Part shown: positions 1 to 6,159 of the stretch, piece after piece
Numbering within the stretch: the stretch's first letter is position 1
Layout: each line of letters starts with the position of its first letter
Assembly: GCA_013041835.1 (NCBI GenBank)
Contig: JABDRH010000581.1
Coordinates: 1-6,635, forward strand
Reading direction: 5' to 3'
Source: Desulfatitalea sp.
GTDB lineage: Bacteria > Desulfobacterota > Desulfobacteria > Desulfobacterales > Desulfosarcinaceae
DNA: 6,635 bases
Translations under genes and position numbers: made by a program
Notes under the pieces: model-generated
What the model was told of the DNA's origin: nothing
Seen by the model: the letters and a program-made list of their open reading frames with translations, nothing else
Database searches by the model: none

Positions 1-1
1 C

Positions 2-895
2 GGCAATTTCCTCGCCGGTCTCACGTGGGGCGGCACTTTATACCTGCTGAAACAATTCGATCCCAAACGATGCCTGGAGATCATCGAAAAAGAACGAATT
101 AATTACATGGGCGGCGCGGTGATAATGTATGAGGGGATGGCGGCCCAGCCGGAATTCGAAGATGCCGACATGAGCAGTTTCTTCGCGCCTTTGGTCGGCG
201 CCTCTCCCGTTCCGCTTCCCCTTTTGAAGCGCTGGCAGAAAAAAGGCGTCAACCTGCGACAGGGATACGGGCTCACCGAGGCTTCCTCGATCATTATCAG
301 CCTGCCTCATTGGGCATCCGAATCGAAACTGTCCGCCATTGGATTTCATGGGTACAGTGCCGAATTTCGAGTGGTGGACGCGGAAGGCAACGACTCACCG
401 CCGGGAGAGCCGGGAGAAATCCTTATCCGTGGTCCCGTCGTCATGCTGGGATACTGGAACAACCCCAAGGCGACGGAAGAGACCATCATTGATGGATGGC
501 TGCACACGGGCGATGTCGGCTTAAAAGATGAAGACGGTTTCATCTCCATCGTGGACCGTGTCAAGGACATGATTATTTCCGGCGGCATCAACACCTATCC
601 GGCAGAGATCGAAAAATGCATCTTTGAAATCGAAGGCGTGCTGGAGGCTGCCGTCATCGGCATTCCCGATGAGAAATGGGGGGAAACGGTGGGGGCGCTG
701 ATTCGCTCCAGCCGGGATATGACGGTTCAGGATGTGATCGACCATTGCAAGGCGCACTTGGCCGATTACAAGGTTCCCCGGTATGTGAAGCTGATCGGCG
801 ATCCATTGCCGCGAACAATGTCCGGCAAGCTCGTCAAGCGGAACATCAAGAAAAAATACCTGGATATTCTTCTGGAGTCAGGCAGGGCGCGATAA
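2..895 (+). CDS. AMP-forming acyl-CoA synthetase, C-terminal part (5' end outside window)
   Basis: The frame is open from the first bases, so the gene begins upstream; 297 residues are visible, and this family usually has about 500-560. Enzymes of this class activate a carboxylic acid with ATP to an acyl-adenylate and then form the acyl-CoA thioester in the cytoplasm. Visible motifs, in fragment numbering, are YGLTE near residues 89-93, LHTGD at 167-171 (the Asp binds the AMP ribose), the hinge DRVKDMIISGG at 185-195, and PRTMSGK at 270-276, whose Lys is the expected catalytic lysine of the mobile C-terminal domain. The phosphate-binding loop (TSGTTG-type) would lie upstream and cannot be checked. 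The C-terminus looks complete. An internal ATG at 107 is not the real start, because good family sequence precedes it. The substrate (fatty, aromatic or other acid) cannot be decided. The gene is first in a same-strand series with a flavin-binding protein, a radical SAM enzyme and a DUF1329 protein. Confidence 0.93.
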   Translation, partial: GNFLAGLTWGGTLYLLKQFDPKRCLEIIEKERINYMGGAVIMYEGMAAQPEFEDADMSSFFAPLVGASPVPLPLLKRWQKKGVNLRQGYGLTEASSIIISLPHWASESKLSAIGFHGYSAEFRVVDAEGNDSPPGEPGEILIRGPVVMLGYWNNPKATEETIIDGWLHTGDVGLKDEDGFISIVDRVKDMIISGGINTYPAEIEKCIFEIEGVLEAAVIGIPDEKWGETVGALIRSSRDMTVQDVIDHCKAHLADYKVPRYVKLIGDPLPRTMSGKLVKRNIKKKYLDILLESGRAR

Positions 896-1068
896 TCGCG
901 GGCGCGAACACCGCATGTTGACTGCAACCGGATTTGAAGGCCTTGTTGGATTGCCCCTAACAGGTACCTCCGATGGTTTATAAAAATGATGCCAACTTGA
1001 TGATGAAGATGTTTTCCGCGTCAATCCATTTATATGATCGGCCAAACATCCCATGAAAGGAGATAGAT

Positions 1069-1623
1069 ATGCCAAAGGTAGCAAGACAAGGACGAATCGT
1101 GGAAATGGATCCGATTCAGCTCAGTGAGCCGTTTAAAGGCGCGATGAATAACCCGGACGTTGCCAAGCTGCTGACGACGACGGACGAAAACGGCATTCCA
1201 CATTGTGTATGCAAGCATTCGATGTTGATCGTGGAAGATGACGGTGCGTACCATGGATGCATCGCCTACCTGGAACTGATCGAGATGTCGCAAAGTTACA
1301 AGAACATGATATGGACCTTCAATCTTAACAAGACCGTTGCCATCACTACCTACAACCCCGTGGACTTGACCTCCTATCAGGTCAAGGGCGTACCTTATTT
1401 ATACCTGATGGAAGGTCCGCTTTGGCAGCAAATGTTAAAAAACGTATGGGAAGTGTTGCCGATGGCCGAACCTGCCGGTGCCTGGCTGATTGTTCCCACG
1501 GAAGAAAGGGACGAAAACTTTTCAACGCGCATGAAGGCCGAGGATGAAAGGTTCTATCCGCCTCACCGTGAGTGGCTCCAATTTCGAGATGCCAGTTATG
1601 CGAGACGATATGGAACCAAATAA
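1069..1623 (+). CDS. Pyridoxamine 5'-phosphate oxidase-like FMN-binding split-barrel protein
   Basis: This 184-residue soluble protein has the look of the PNPOx-like split-barrel superfamily. A first strand follows a short helix (VAKLLTTTDENGIPH, residues 31-45), then CKHSMLIVEDDG at 48-59, then a central stretch ending in the strand pair around YQVKG (103-107) and LYLMEGPLW (111-119). Members bind FMN, F420 or haem, usually as dimers, and act as oxidoreductases or flavin carriers; the group is too broad to assign a reaction here. The start is well supported by a strong Shine-Dalgarno sequence (AAAGGAG, 1056-1062) 6 bases upstream. The radical SAM gene follows after 39 bases, so the two are probably co-transcribed; the flavoprotein may supply electrons to, or act on the product of, the radical SAM enzyme (inference). 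The 173 bases upstream (896-1068) show no promoter I would defend. The last residues, RRYGTK, are basic. Confident in the fold, not in the role. Confidence 0.75.
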   Translation: MPKVARQGRIVEMDPIQLSEPFKGAMNNPDVAKLLTTTDENGIPHCVCKHSMLIVEDDGAYHGCIAYLELIEMSQSYKNMIWTFNLNKTVAITTYNPVDLTSYQVKGVPYLYLMEGPLWQQMLKNVWEVLPMAEPAGAWLIVPTEERDENFSTRMKAEDERFYPPHREWLQFRDASYARRYGTK

Positions 1624-1632
1624 AATTAACAA

Positions 1633-1650
1633 TAAAGTAAAATTACTTTA
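1633..1650 (+). promoter_or_regulatory. Perfect 18-bp AT-rich palindrome abutting the ribosome-binding site
   Basis: TAAAGTAA and TTACTTTA form a perfect 8-bp inverted repeat around two A bases, between the PNPOx-like gene and the radical SAM gene. Its last base is also the first base of the AGGAG Shine-Dalgarno (1650-1654) of the radical SAM gene. It could be an operator for a dimeric regulator, or an mRNA hairpin that modulates access to the ribosome-binding site. No U-tract follows, so it is not an intrinsic terminator. AT-rich palindromes arise by chance, so the assignment is tentative. Confidence 0.3.
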
Positions 1651-1662
1651 GGAGATATAAAA

Positions 1663-2997
1663 ATGACTTTTCCGGGAACTGCCCTAAAAGCCGTACGAGA
1701 AGATACTTACAACAAATGGAAATTGGGAGGGAAACCCTATCCCGTAATGAGCAGGAAGCAAGAGTATCAGCATTGCCGCGAAAAGTACCCGCAAATTCCG
1801 AAATCCATGCTTTTAAAAGATCATTGCGTCAATATCGGTGTCAAGTTCACCGAGACGGCCTGGCGCACCTTTGATGAAAGGAAAGAGTATAAACAAAGAA
1901 AAGGAGCGATCTTTCAAAAAGACAAGTATTCGGTCGCATCGAACCTGGCGCTGCCGGTGGATTTTCGGTTCGCAGATGGAACGAGCGTATTGGTCTGTGT
2001 CGCGCCCGAGGAAAAAGACCCCTATATCATTGATTACATCGATGACCGCTTCTGGCTCATGGCCGATGACGAGGTCTATGAAGAGATACACTTTCCGCTG
2101 AAACCGAAATTTTATGATAAACAGACATCTAAAGGCACCCTCATGTCCCAGGTGGGGATGTGCACCAACGTTAGAAACATCCATATCATCCCGTATCACC
2201 ACTGCCACTATTTTACCGAAGGGCTTCAATGCAGAATGTGCGACATGGACCATTGCACACGCATGAAACTGAAACTGGGCGGCGCTTTCAAGATACGCAT
2301 CAATGAGCAAGATACCTATGAACTTGTATATGAAGCGCTAAAAGAAGAAGGGCGTTTCAAACACATTTTTCTGACGGGCGGTTCCGATCCGCGCGCGGAC
2401 TTCCAGGAGGAGTTTGATTTTCATCTGGCGCTCGTGAATGCAGTGACGCGGGCGGCCCGGGAACATGGGGTGGAAAGCTGTTCCACCTGGCCGATCATGA
2501 GCCCGGTGCGAAAGGATCAAATGAAACAATTTCAAGACGCCGGCGCGGCCGGATTCGGAATCTTTTTCGAGATCTGGGGCAAGGAAAAGTGGGAAATCAT
2601 GTGCCCCGGAAAAGCCAAGCACGTGGGATGGGAAGAATGGATAAAAAGAACCCTCGACGCCGTGGAAGTATTCGGAAAGGGAAACGTGCACTGCAGCTTC
2701 GTGGCAGGTACGGAAATGATGTATGGATACAATGATATCCAGGATGCGGTGACGGATACGCTGGCCGGTTGCGAATTTTTGCTCCAAAACGGGTGTTCGC
2801 TTGGAGATACGATCCTAACGATCGAACCCGGATCTGAACTTTACAACACCGGTCAAATGGAGCCGCCGTTGGAATTTTACTGCAAGCTCGTTCTCGGACG
2901 CAACGAATTGATCAAAAAGTACGGCATTATCGGTAAAATGTGTTGGTATGACACCATGCCTTACAGCATGAATGCCGATATTACAAGATTGCTTTGA
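1663..2997 (+). CDS. Radical SAM enzyme with atypical CX8CX2C cluster motif
   Basis: This 444-residue protein has an N-terminal region of about 165 residues that I do not recognise, then a radical SAM TIM-barrel-like core. The cluster motif is C181-x8-C190-x2-C193 (HCHYFTEGLQCRMC), not the canonical CX3CX2C; extra cysteines at 167 and 198 flank it. Support for radical SAM identity comes from the downstream core: LTGGSDPR (237-244) matches the GGE-type strand that binds the SAM amino group, GFGIFFEIW (297-305) matches the glycine-plus-acidic strand, and CPGKAKHVGWEEW (314-326) with NVHCSFVAGTE (341-351) resembles the biotin-synthase/HydE/HcgA-like branch. Such enzymes use a [4Fe-4S] cluster to cleave S-adenosylmethionine to a 5'-deoxyadenosyl radical and require anaerobic conditions. 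The start is fixed by AGGAG 8 bases upstream. It lies between a flavin-binding protein and a DUF1329 protein, which points to a role in the same pathway. The reaction and substrate are unknown. Confidence 0.85.
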   Translation: MTFPGTALKAVREDTYNKWKLGGKPYPVMSRKQEYQHCREKYPQIPKSMLLKDHCVNIGVKFTETAWRTFDERKEYKQRKGAIFQKDKYSVASNLALPVDFRFADGTSVLVCVAPEEKDPYIIDYIDDRFWLMADDEVYEEIHFPLKPKFYDKQTSKGTLMSQVGMCTNVRNIHIIPYHHCHYFTEGLQCRMCDMDHCTRMKLKLGGAFKIRINEQDTYELVYEALKEEGRFKHIFLTGGSDPRADFQEEFDFHLALVNAVTRAAREHGVESCSTWPIMSPVRKDQMKQFQDAGAAGFGIFFEIWGKEKWEIMCPGKAKHVGWEEWIKRTLDAVEVFGKGNVHCSFVAGTEMMYGYNDIQDAVTDTLAGCEFLLQNGCSLGDTILTIEPGSELYNTGQMEPPLEFYCKLVLGRNELIKKYGIIGKMCWYDTMPYSMNADITRLL

Positions 2998-3110
2998 GTG
3001 CTTTGTGATCATTCTTGCCGTTTATTTCGTTAATGGTGGAAGGTAAGACGAAATGGATGAGAAGATAGCCAACAGGAATTTCAATTCAAAAAGGGAAAAG
3101 GGTGCAGACA

Positions 3111-4424
3111 ATGAAAAGTCCAATGAATGCGAGGCAGTTGTTGTTGGTTCTGATCGTCGGCATCATCGGTGTGTGTGGCATTCAGTCGGCAGGCGCTGCT
3201 GAATTTGTACCCGGCAAAACCTACGACAAGACCAACGTCCATGAAATCCGTGATATGCTCATGCAGTCTATTTTCCTATGGGTGACCGAAGATCAATATG
3301 CCGTAAAAACAGCCACGATCGACGGTTATGGTCAAAATTCAAAGTTTTTGGAACTTAGCAAGCAGAATGAAGGCGTATATGGCTTTAATAAAAATGGGAA
3401 CCTGATTGTTAAAGCCACGGGCAAAGCACCCACCTATATCGAAGGGTTGCCTTTTCCGGCGATCGATACGTCAGATCCAAGGGCGGGGTATCAGATTGTC
3501 GAGAATTATTTTGCATCCAAAATGTGGCATGAGGGGACCAACGGCTATGGCGGGCGTGTGTTGTGGATTGGAAGAAACAAAGTGGAAAGAAAAGTTTTTA
3601 CATCTCAAGTCGTGCTGCCATTTTTGAACCGCCGGAGAGGAGAACTTTCCAACCCGAATGGATATCGGCAACTGGATATGTCTTATGTTACTTCACCGAT
3701 GGAGGTAAAAGGCACGACGCAAATGAGTTATGTCTTTCTGGACGACAGGGAGGATTCCGCTTTTGCATTTGTCCCCGCTATCCGCAGAGTCCGCCGTGTT
3801 TCCGCCGCAACCCGTTCCGATCCATTTTTGGGCTCCGACGCCACTGTCGATGACACCACCGGCTTTCAAGGCAAAGTGTCGAGTATGGACTGGAAACTGA
3901 TCGGGGAAACGACGATATTGGCGCCCTTTTCAACGGCGAAAACCGTTACGCTTCCGATCAACCCCGACGGAAGCTATACAAAGGTCTACGACACGCCGGT
4001 CAAGTACGGCTTCGAGGACGAAAGCTGGCAAGGCCCCGCCTATTCCCCCATATCCGTGATCTGGGTCCCCAGGCAAGCCTATATCGTTGAAGCTGTTCCC
4101 AAGGATCCTTATTACAATTATTCCAAACAAATTGTCTATTTTGACAAGAAAACATCCCAGATGTTGGAAAAGGAGATGTATAATCGCGCGGGGGAATTCT
4201 GGAAGACCCTTCTTCTGGTGAAAAAGAAAACCGTTTTATCGAATGGCGAGATTGTTTTGGCCGGCTCTGACGTCGAATTCTACATGGATTGGAAAGCCAA
4301 ACACGCCACGGCCGGCATACTGGAAAGTGTACAAGGCCAGATCACGATCGACGGGAATATTCCCATCAATAGGATCAACGCCAAGTTTTTCACTGAAGCC
4401 AATTTGAAACAGATCACGAAATGA
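3111..4424 (+). CDS. DUF1329 family exported protein (LolA/LolB-like fold)
   Basis: From the ATG at 3111 the protein has 437 residues. It opens with a clear Sec signal peptide: basic MKSPMNAR, a hydrophobic core over about residues 9-25, and an AGAA cleavage site before Glu31, so it should act in the periplasm or outer envelope. There is no lipobox. The body has the DUF1329 hallmarks: [13 protein letters not shown] (148-160), [10 protein letters not shown] (206-215), [21 protein letters not shown] (split across 223-243) and the following DDTTGF. Family members are described as outer-membrane lipoprotein-sorting-like proteins and often sit beside DUF1302 genes and RND-type transporters in clusters for degradation or transport of hydrophobic compounds; none of those partners is in this window. 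A GTG at 3102 in the same frame is an alternative start; both have purine-rich sequence at suitable spacing, and ATG gives the more typical short n-region. The next gene begins 4 bases after the stop, which indicates a shared transcript. Confidence 0.9.
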   Translation: MKSPMNARQLLLVLIVGIIGVCGIQSAGAAEFVPGKTYDKTNVHEIRDMLMQSIFLWVTEDQYAVKTATIDGYGQNSKFLELSKQNEGVYGFNKNGNLIVKATGKAPTYIEGLPFPAIDTSDPRAGYQIVENYFASKMWHEGTNGYGGRVLWIGRNKVERKVFTSQVVLPFLNRRRGELSNPNGYRQLDMSYVTSPMEVKGTTQMSYVFLDDREDSAFAFVPAIRRVRRVSAATRSDPFLGSDATVDDTTGFQGKVSSMDWKLIGETTILAPFSTAKTVTLPINPDGSYTKVYDTPVKYGFEDESWQGPAYSPISVIWVPRQAYIVEAVPKDPYYNYSKQIVYFDKKTSQMLEKEMYNRAGEFWKTLLLVKKKTVLSNGEIVLAGSDVEFYMDWKAKHATAGILESVQGQITIDGNIPINRINAKFFTEANLKQITK

Positions 4425-4428
4425 CGCC

Positions 4429-5184
4429 ATGGAAAACGAATGGATGAATCCGCCAAAACCCACGGCCATCGTTGTCGGTGCGGGGTTGTCCGGACTCACC
4501 GCGGCGTATCGTCTGCACAAGGCGGGCTGGAACGTAAAGGTGCTCGAGGCCGGTGACGGCGTGGGAGGACGCGTTCAGACCGTAACCAAGGGCGGGTATG
4601 TCATGGACACCGGCGCCACTGTTATTTGCGCCAGCTATCACGCCTACATGAATTTGGCCGAAGAGATCGGCCTGGATAAGCAAATGACGGCCACCACCCC
4701 TTATGTCGGGGTGGTTCGGAACGGATGCATCCATGAACTCGATATTCGTCATATGGCGCGCAGCACCATCAAGACCCAATTGTTTTCGGTACGATCCAAG
4801 GTGCTTTTGTTGCGGGTGATCGTTGATCTTGTTCGTGCGCGCTCAAAAGGCCTTCTGGATTATTCGGATATGCGAAAATCGGCGCCGCTGGATACGGAAA
4901 GCGCCCGTGATTATGTGCTTCGAACCGTGAATGCGGAGATCAACGATGATCTTTGCGAGCCCATGGTCCGGACCATGTTGCTGGCCAATTCCGACAAGGC
5001 TTCCAAGGTCGAATTTTTTTCGGCCCTGGCCAATGGATTCGGAAACCGAATCGCGGAAGATCTTGCGCCACTCGATCCCACGGGCGATGATTTGATGGAC
5101 CGCGCCTGGCGCGTCTATTCTGGCTTGTCTGGGAATGCAAGCTCATTAGCAAATGACGAGGAAGGTGTAAATATAAAAATATAA
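4429..5184 (+). CDS. FAD-dependent amine-oxidase/phytoene-desaturase-like protein, truncated
   Basis: The 251-residue frame begins with a classic dinucleotide-binding fold: VVGAGLSG at residues 15-22 (GxGxxG), the ribose-binding acidic residue in VLEAGD (E40), and GVGGRVQT (44-51), the GG-motif of the flavin amine-oxidase/desaturase family. Full members have about 420-500 residues and carry a second FAD-binding segment near the C-terminus; that part is absent here. Up to about residue 230 the codons are GC-rich; the tail ([13 protein letters not shown]) switches to AT-rich codons and does not look like this family, so the gene is probably a 3'-truncated remnant and inactive. It starts 4 bases after the DUF1329 stop without a clear Shine-Dalgarno, consistent with translational coupling; an in-frame ATG at 4444 has GGAAA upstream and could be the true start. 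When intact it would have oxidised or desaturated a hydrophobic or amine substrate, which fits the neighbouring acyl-CoA ligase and envelope protein (inference). Confidence 0.75.
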   Translation: MENEWMNPPKPTAIVVGAGLSGLTAAYRLHKAGWNVKVLEAGDGVGGRVQTVTKGGYVMDTGATVICASYHAYMNLAEEIGLDKQMTATTPYVGVVRNGCIHELDIRHMARSTIKTQLFSVRSKVLLLRVIVDLVRARSKGLLDYSDMRKSAPLDTESARDYVLRTVNAEINDDLCEPMVRTMLLANSDKASKVEFFSALANGFGNRIAEDLAPLDPTGDDLMDRAWRVYSGLSGNASSLANDEEGVNIKI

Positions 5185-5189
5185 AGGGC

Positions 5190-5294
5190 GTCCCCTAACT
5201 CTCTAACTCTACGCTAAACTACTTTATGGATGGATTTATGTCAAGCGTTAAGTACCTGTCCCTATTTTCCCTATTTTCCATGCGTCCATGCGTC
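5190..5294. repeat. REP-like intergenic element with paired tandem doublets
   Basis: Two similar modules lie in the same orientation. The first is GTCCCCTA (5190-5197), where CTAACTCT is duplicated in tandem (5195-5202 and 5203-5210). The second is GTCCCTA (5258-5264), where CTATTTTCC is duplicated in tandem (5262-5270 and 5271-5279), followed by an ATGCGTC doublet (5280-5286 and 5288-5294). Between them, ACTCTACGCTAAAC (5206-5219) and 5240-5253 form an imperfect inverted repeat, 10 of 14 positions pairing around a 20-base loop. The layout resembles short REP/IS200-related non-autonomous elements of delta-proteobacteria; no transposase is present, and family membership is my impression rather than a database match. 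It lies exactly where the truncated flavoprotein gene meets the AT-rich region and overlaps the 3' end of the convergent gene. Confidence 0.45.
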
Positions 5295-5959
5295 GTCACA
5301 GAATTGTCTATTTTCCGAATAATTTCAAAAAGAATATACTTCAAAACCCTCTTTTCACAAGATTGCATCCCCCCTAAATCAATAATTTTATTATGCAGCT
5401 CAATTATTCTGTCTGATTTCATTTTAATATATCTATTGTTATTAAGAAGTAATTTAAGATTTCTGTACGCATCCTTTATTTCAGAATTGTCAATATTTAT
5501 ATCAGTAATTCTCCACCCACCCGACTCTCTTTTAACTACAATAAGATCTTCAATATAATTAATATGTTCATTAAAAAAAAACTTATTACCCCCCCCATGC
5601 CTTTCAACCTCCTTCAATAAAACGCTCACGCCTATTCTGTCTTTATTCAAAAATGGTAACCAAAATTGATTTCTTTTTAAATGTATTCTATAATCACCCT
5701 TCTCCATTAAATCGTATTTCTCAAGCAAAGACATTTCTAACAAAAAAGACATTTCAGAAAAATCATTATTATCAAGGATTTCTTTTTGATCCTGTGTTAA
5801 ATAACGAGCAGCCTCAATAAAGTCACGATTCTTTATATCTCTAAAAAAACTATTAACCACATTATCTATACTATGGTTTTCACCAAGTATGGAAACAAAA
5901 ACTATGAATACAAAAAATAAAATCGCTGCGATCAATATTATTACATGTAAATATTTCAT
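5219..5959 (-). CDS. Membrane-anchored hypothetical protein, candidate immunity protein
   Basis: I do not recognise this 246-residue protein. It starts with a single strongly hydrophobic segment (about residues 4-25) after MKY, which is either a signal anchor or an uncleaved signal; no lipobox cysteine is seen. The region after it, DNVVNSFFRDIKNRDFIEAARYL (split across 32-54), and the later strand VVKRESGGWRITDINID (141-157) are reminiscent of NTF2-like/DUF4878-type domains exposed outside the membrane. The rest is rich in Lys, Asn and Ile from AT-rich codons. The start is supported by AGAGG 4 bases upstream (minus strand). It lies 200 bases downstream of, and on the same strand as, the polymorphic-toxin-like gene, the usual place for an immunity gene; a membrane anchor would suit protection against a toxin acting in the periplasm or at the membrane. 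The last 20-25 residues (from about THGRM) are read from the REP-like element, so the original C-terminus may have been shorter. Function is inference from position. Confidence 0.6.
   Translation of the reverse strand: MKYLHVIILIAAILFFVFIVFVSILGENHSIDNVVNSFFRDIKNRDFIEAARYLTQDQKEILDNNDFSEMSFLLEMSLLEKYDLMEKGDYRIHLKRNQFWLPFLNKDRIGVSVLLKEVERHGGGNKFFFNEHINYIEDLIVVKRESGGWRITDINIDNSEIKDAYRNLKLLLNNNRYIKMKSDRIIELHNKIIDLGGMQSCEKRVLKYILFEIIRKIDNSVTTHGRMENRENRDRYLTLDINPSIK
5573..5596. repeat. Two homopolymer runs inside the candidate immunity gene
   Basis: On the + strand there is a run of nine A (5573-5581) and, seven bases on, a run of eight C (5589-5596). In the minus-strand gene they encode the HGGGNKFFFN stretch near residues 121-130. 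Runs of this length are prone to replication slippage and to sequencing error. The frame is continuous across both as given. Confidence 0.8.
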
Positions 5960-6055
5960 GGTTCCTCTTCAAGTCTATCAAATTATCAATCATTGCAAAA
6001 TCAGCAAAAGCGACTATTAGCTATGGCAATTTTGAATTCAAATTGATATAAATAA

Positions 6056-6085
6056 ATCATACGATCAAATAAATGTCTTTTTCAA
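6056..6085 (-). promoter_or_regulatory. Possible sigma-70 promoter for the membrane-anchored protein
   Basis: Read on the minus strand, TTGAAA (6080-6085) and TATGAT (6056-6061) each match five of six consensus bases and are separated by 18 bases. Transcription would begin near 6049 and leave a leader of about 90 bases before the gene starting at 5959. A perfect 12-bp palindrome, TTTGAATTCAAA (6031-6042), lies just downstream of that start and could be an operator. The whole 5960-6159 spacer is AT-rich, so chance matches are likely. If real, the candidate immunity gene could be expressed independently of the long toxin gene upstream. Confidence 0.3.
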
Positions 6086-6159
6086 AATTAACCGCAAAGG
6101 ATAAAATATTCATATTCCTTTTGTGGGCCCCAGCTAATTTTATATCAAGGACCGTCTAT

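Noticed and set aside
896..1068. The gap after the acyl-CoA synthetase, with TTGACT near 919 and TATAAA at 979-984, as a possible promoter.
   Set aside because: The elements are not at a workable spacing (the nearest -35-like sequences give the wrong spacer length), and no terminator hairpin with a T-run separates the genes.
1813..2310. A 165-codon minus-strand frame opposite the radical SAM gene.
   Set aside because: It is a shadow of a well-supported gene; its translation resembles no protein family and it has no ribosome-binding site of note.
3053..3200. A short + strand frame starting MDEKIANRN with GGAAGG upstream, running into the start of the DUF1329 gene in another frame.
   Set aside because: It becomes an Arg/His/Cys-rich out-of-frame reading of the signal peptide region, as expected of a shadow frame.
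5186..5196. GGGCGTCCC between the converging genes as an intrinsic terminator.
   Set aside because: The stem is only three pairs and no T-tract follows; it fits better as part of the repeat element.
6057..6113. An 18-codon minus-strand frame (MNILSFAV...) with a good AAAGGA before its ATG, in the spacer between the two minus-strand genes.
   Set aside because: Too short and in AT-rich DNA; no family or conservation evidence. It also overlaps the candidate promoter.
6124..6132. GGGCCC-containing palindrome after the toxin-like gene as a terminator.
   Set aside because: It leaves essentially no loop, and the A-rich stretch that follows on the minus strand is not a U-tract.
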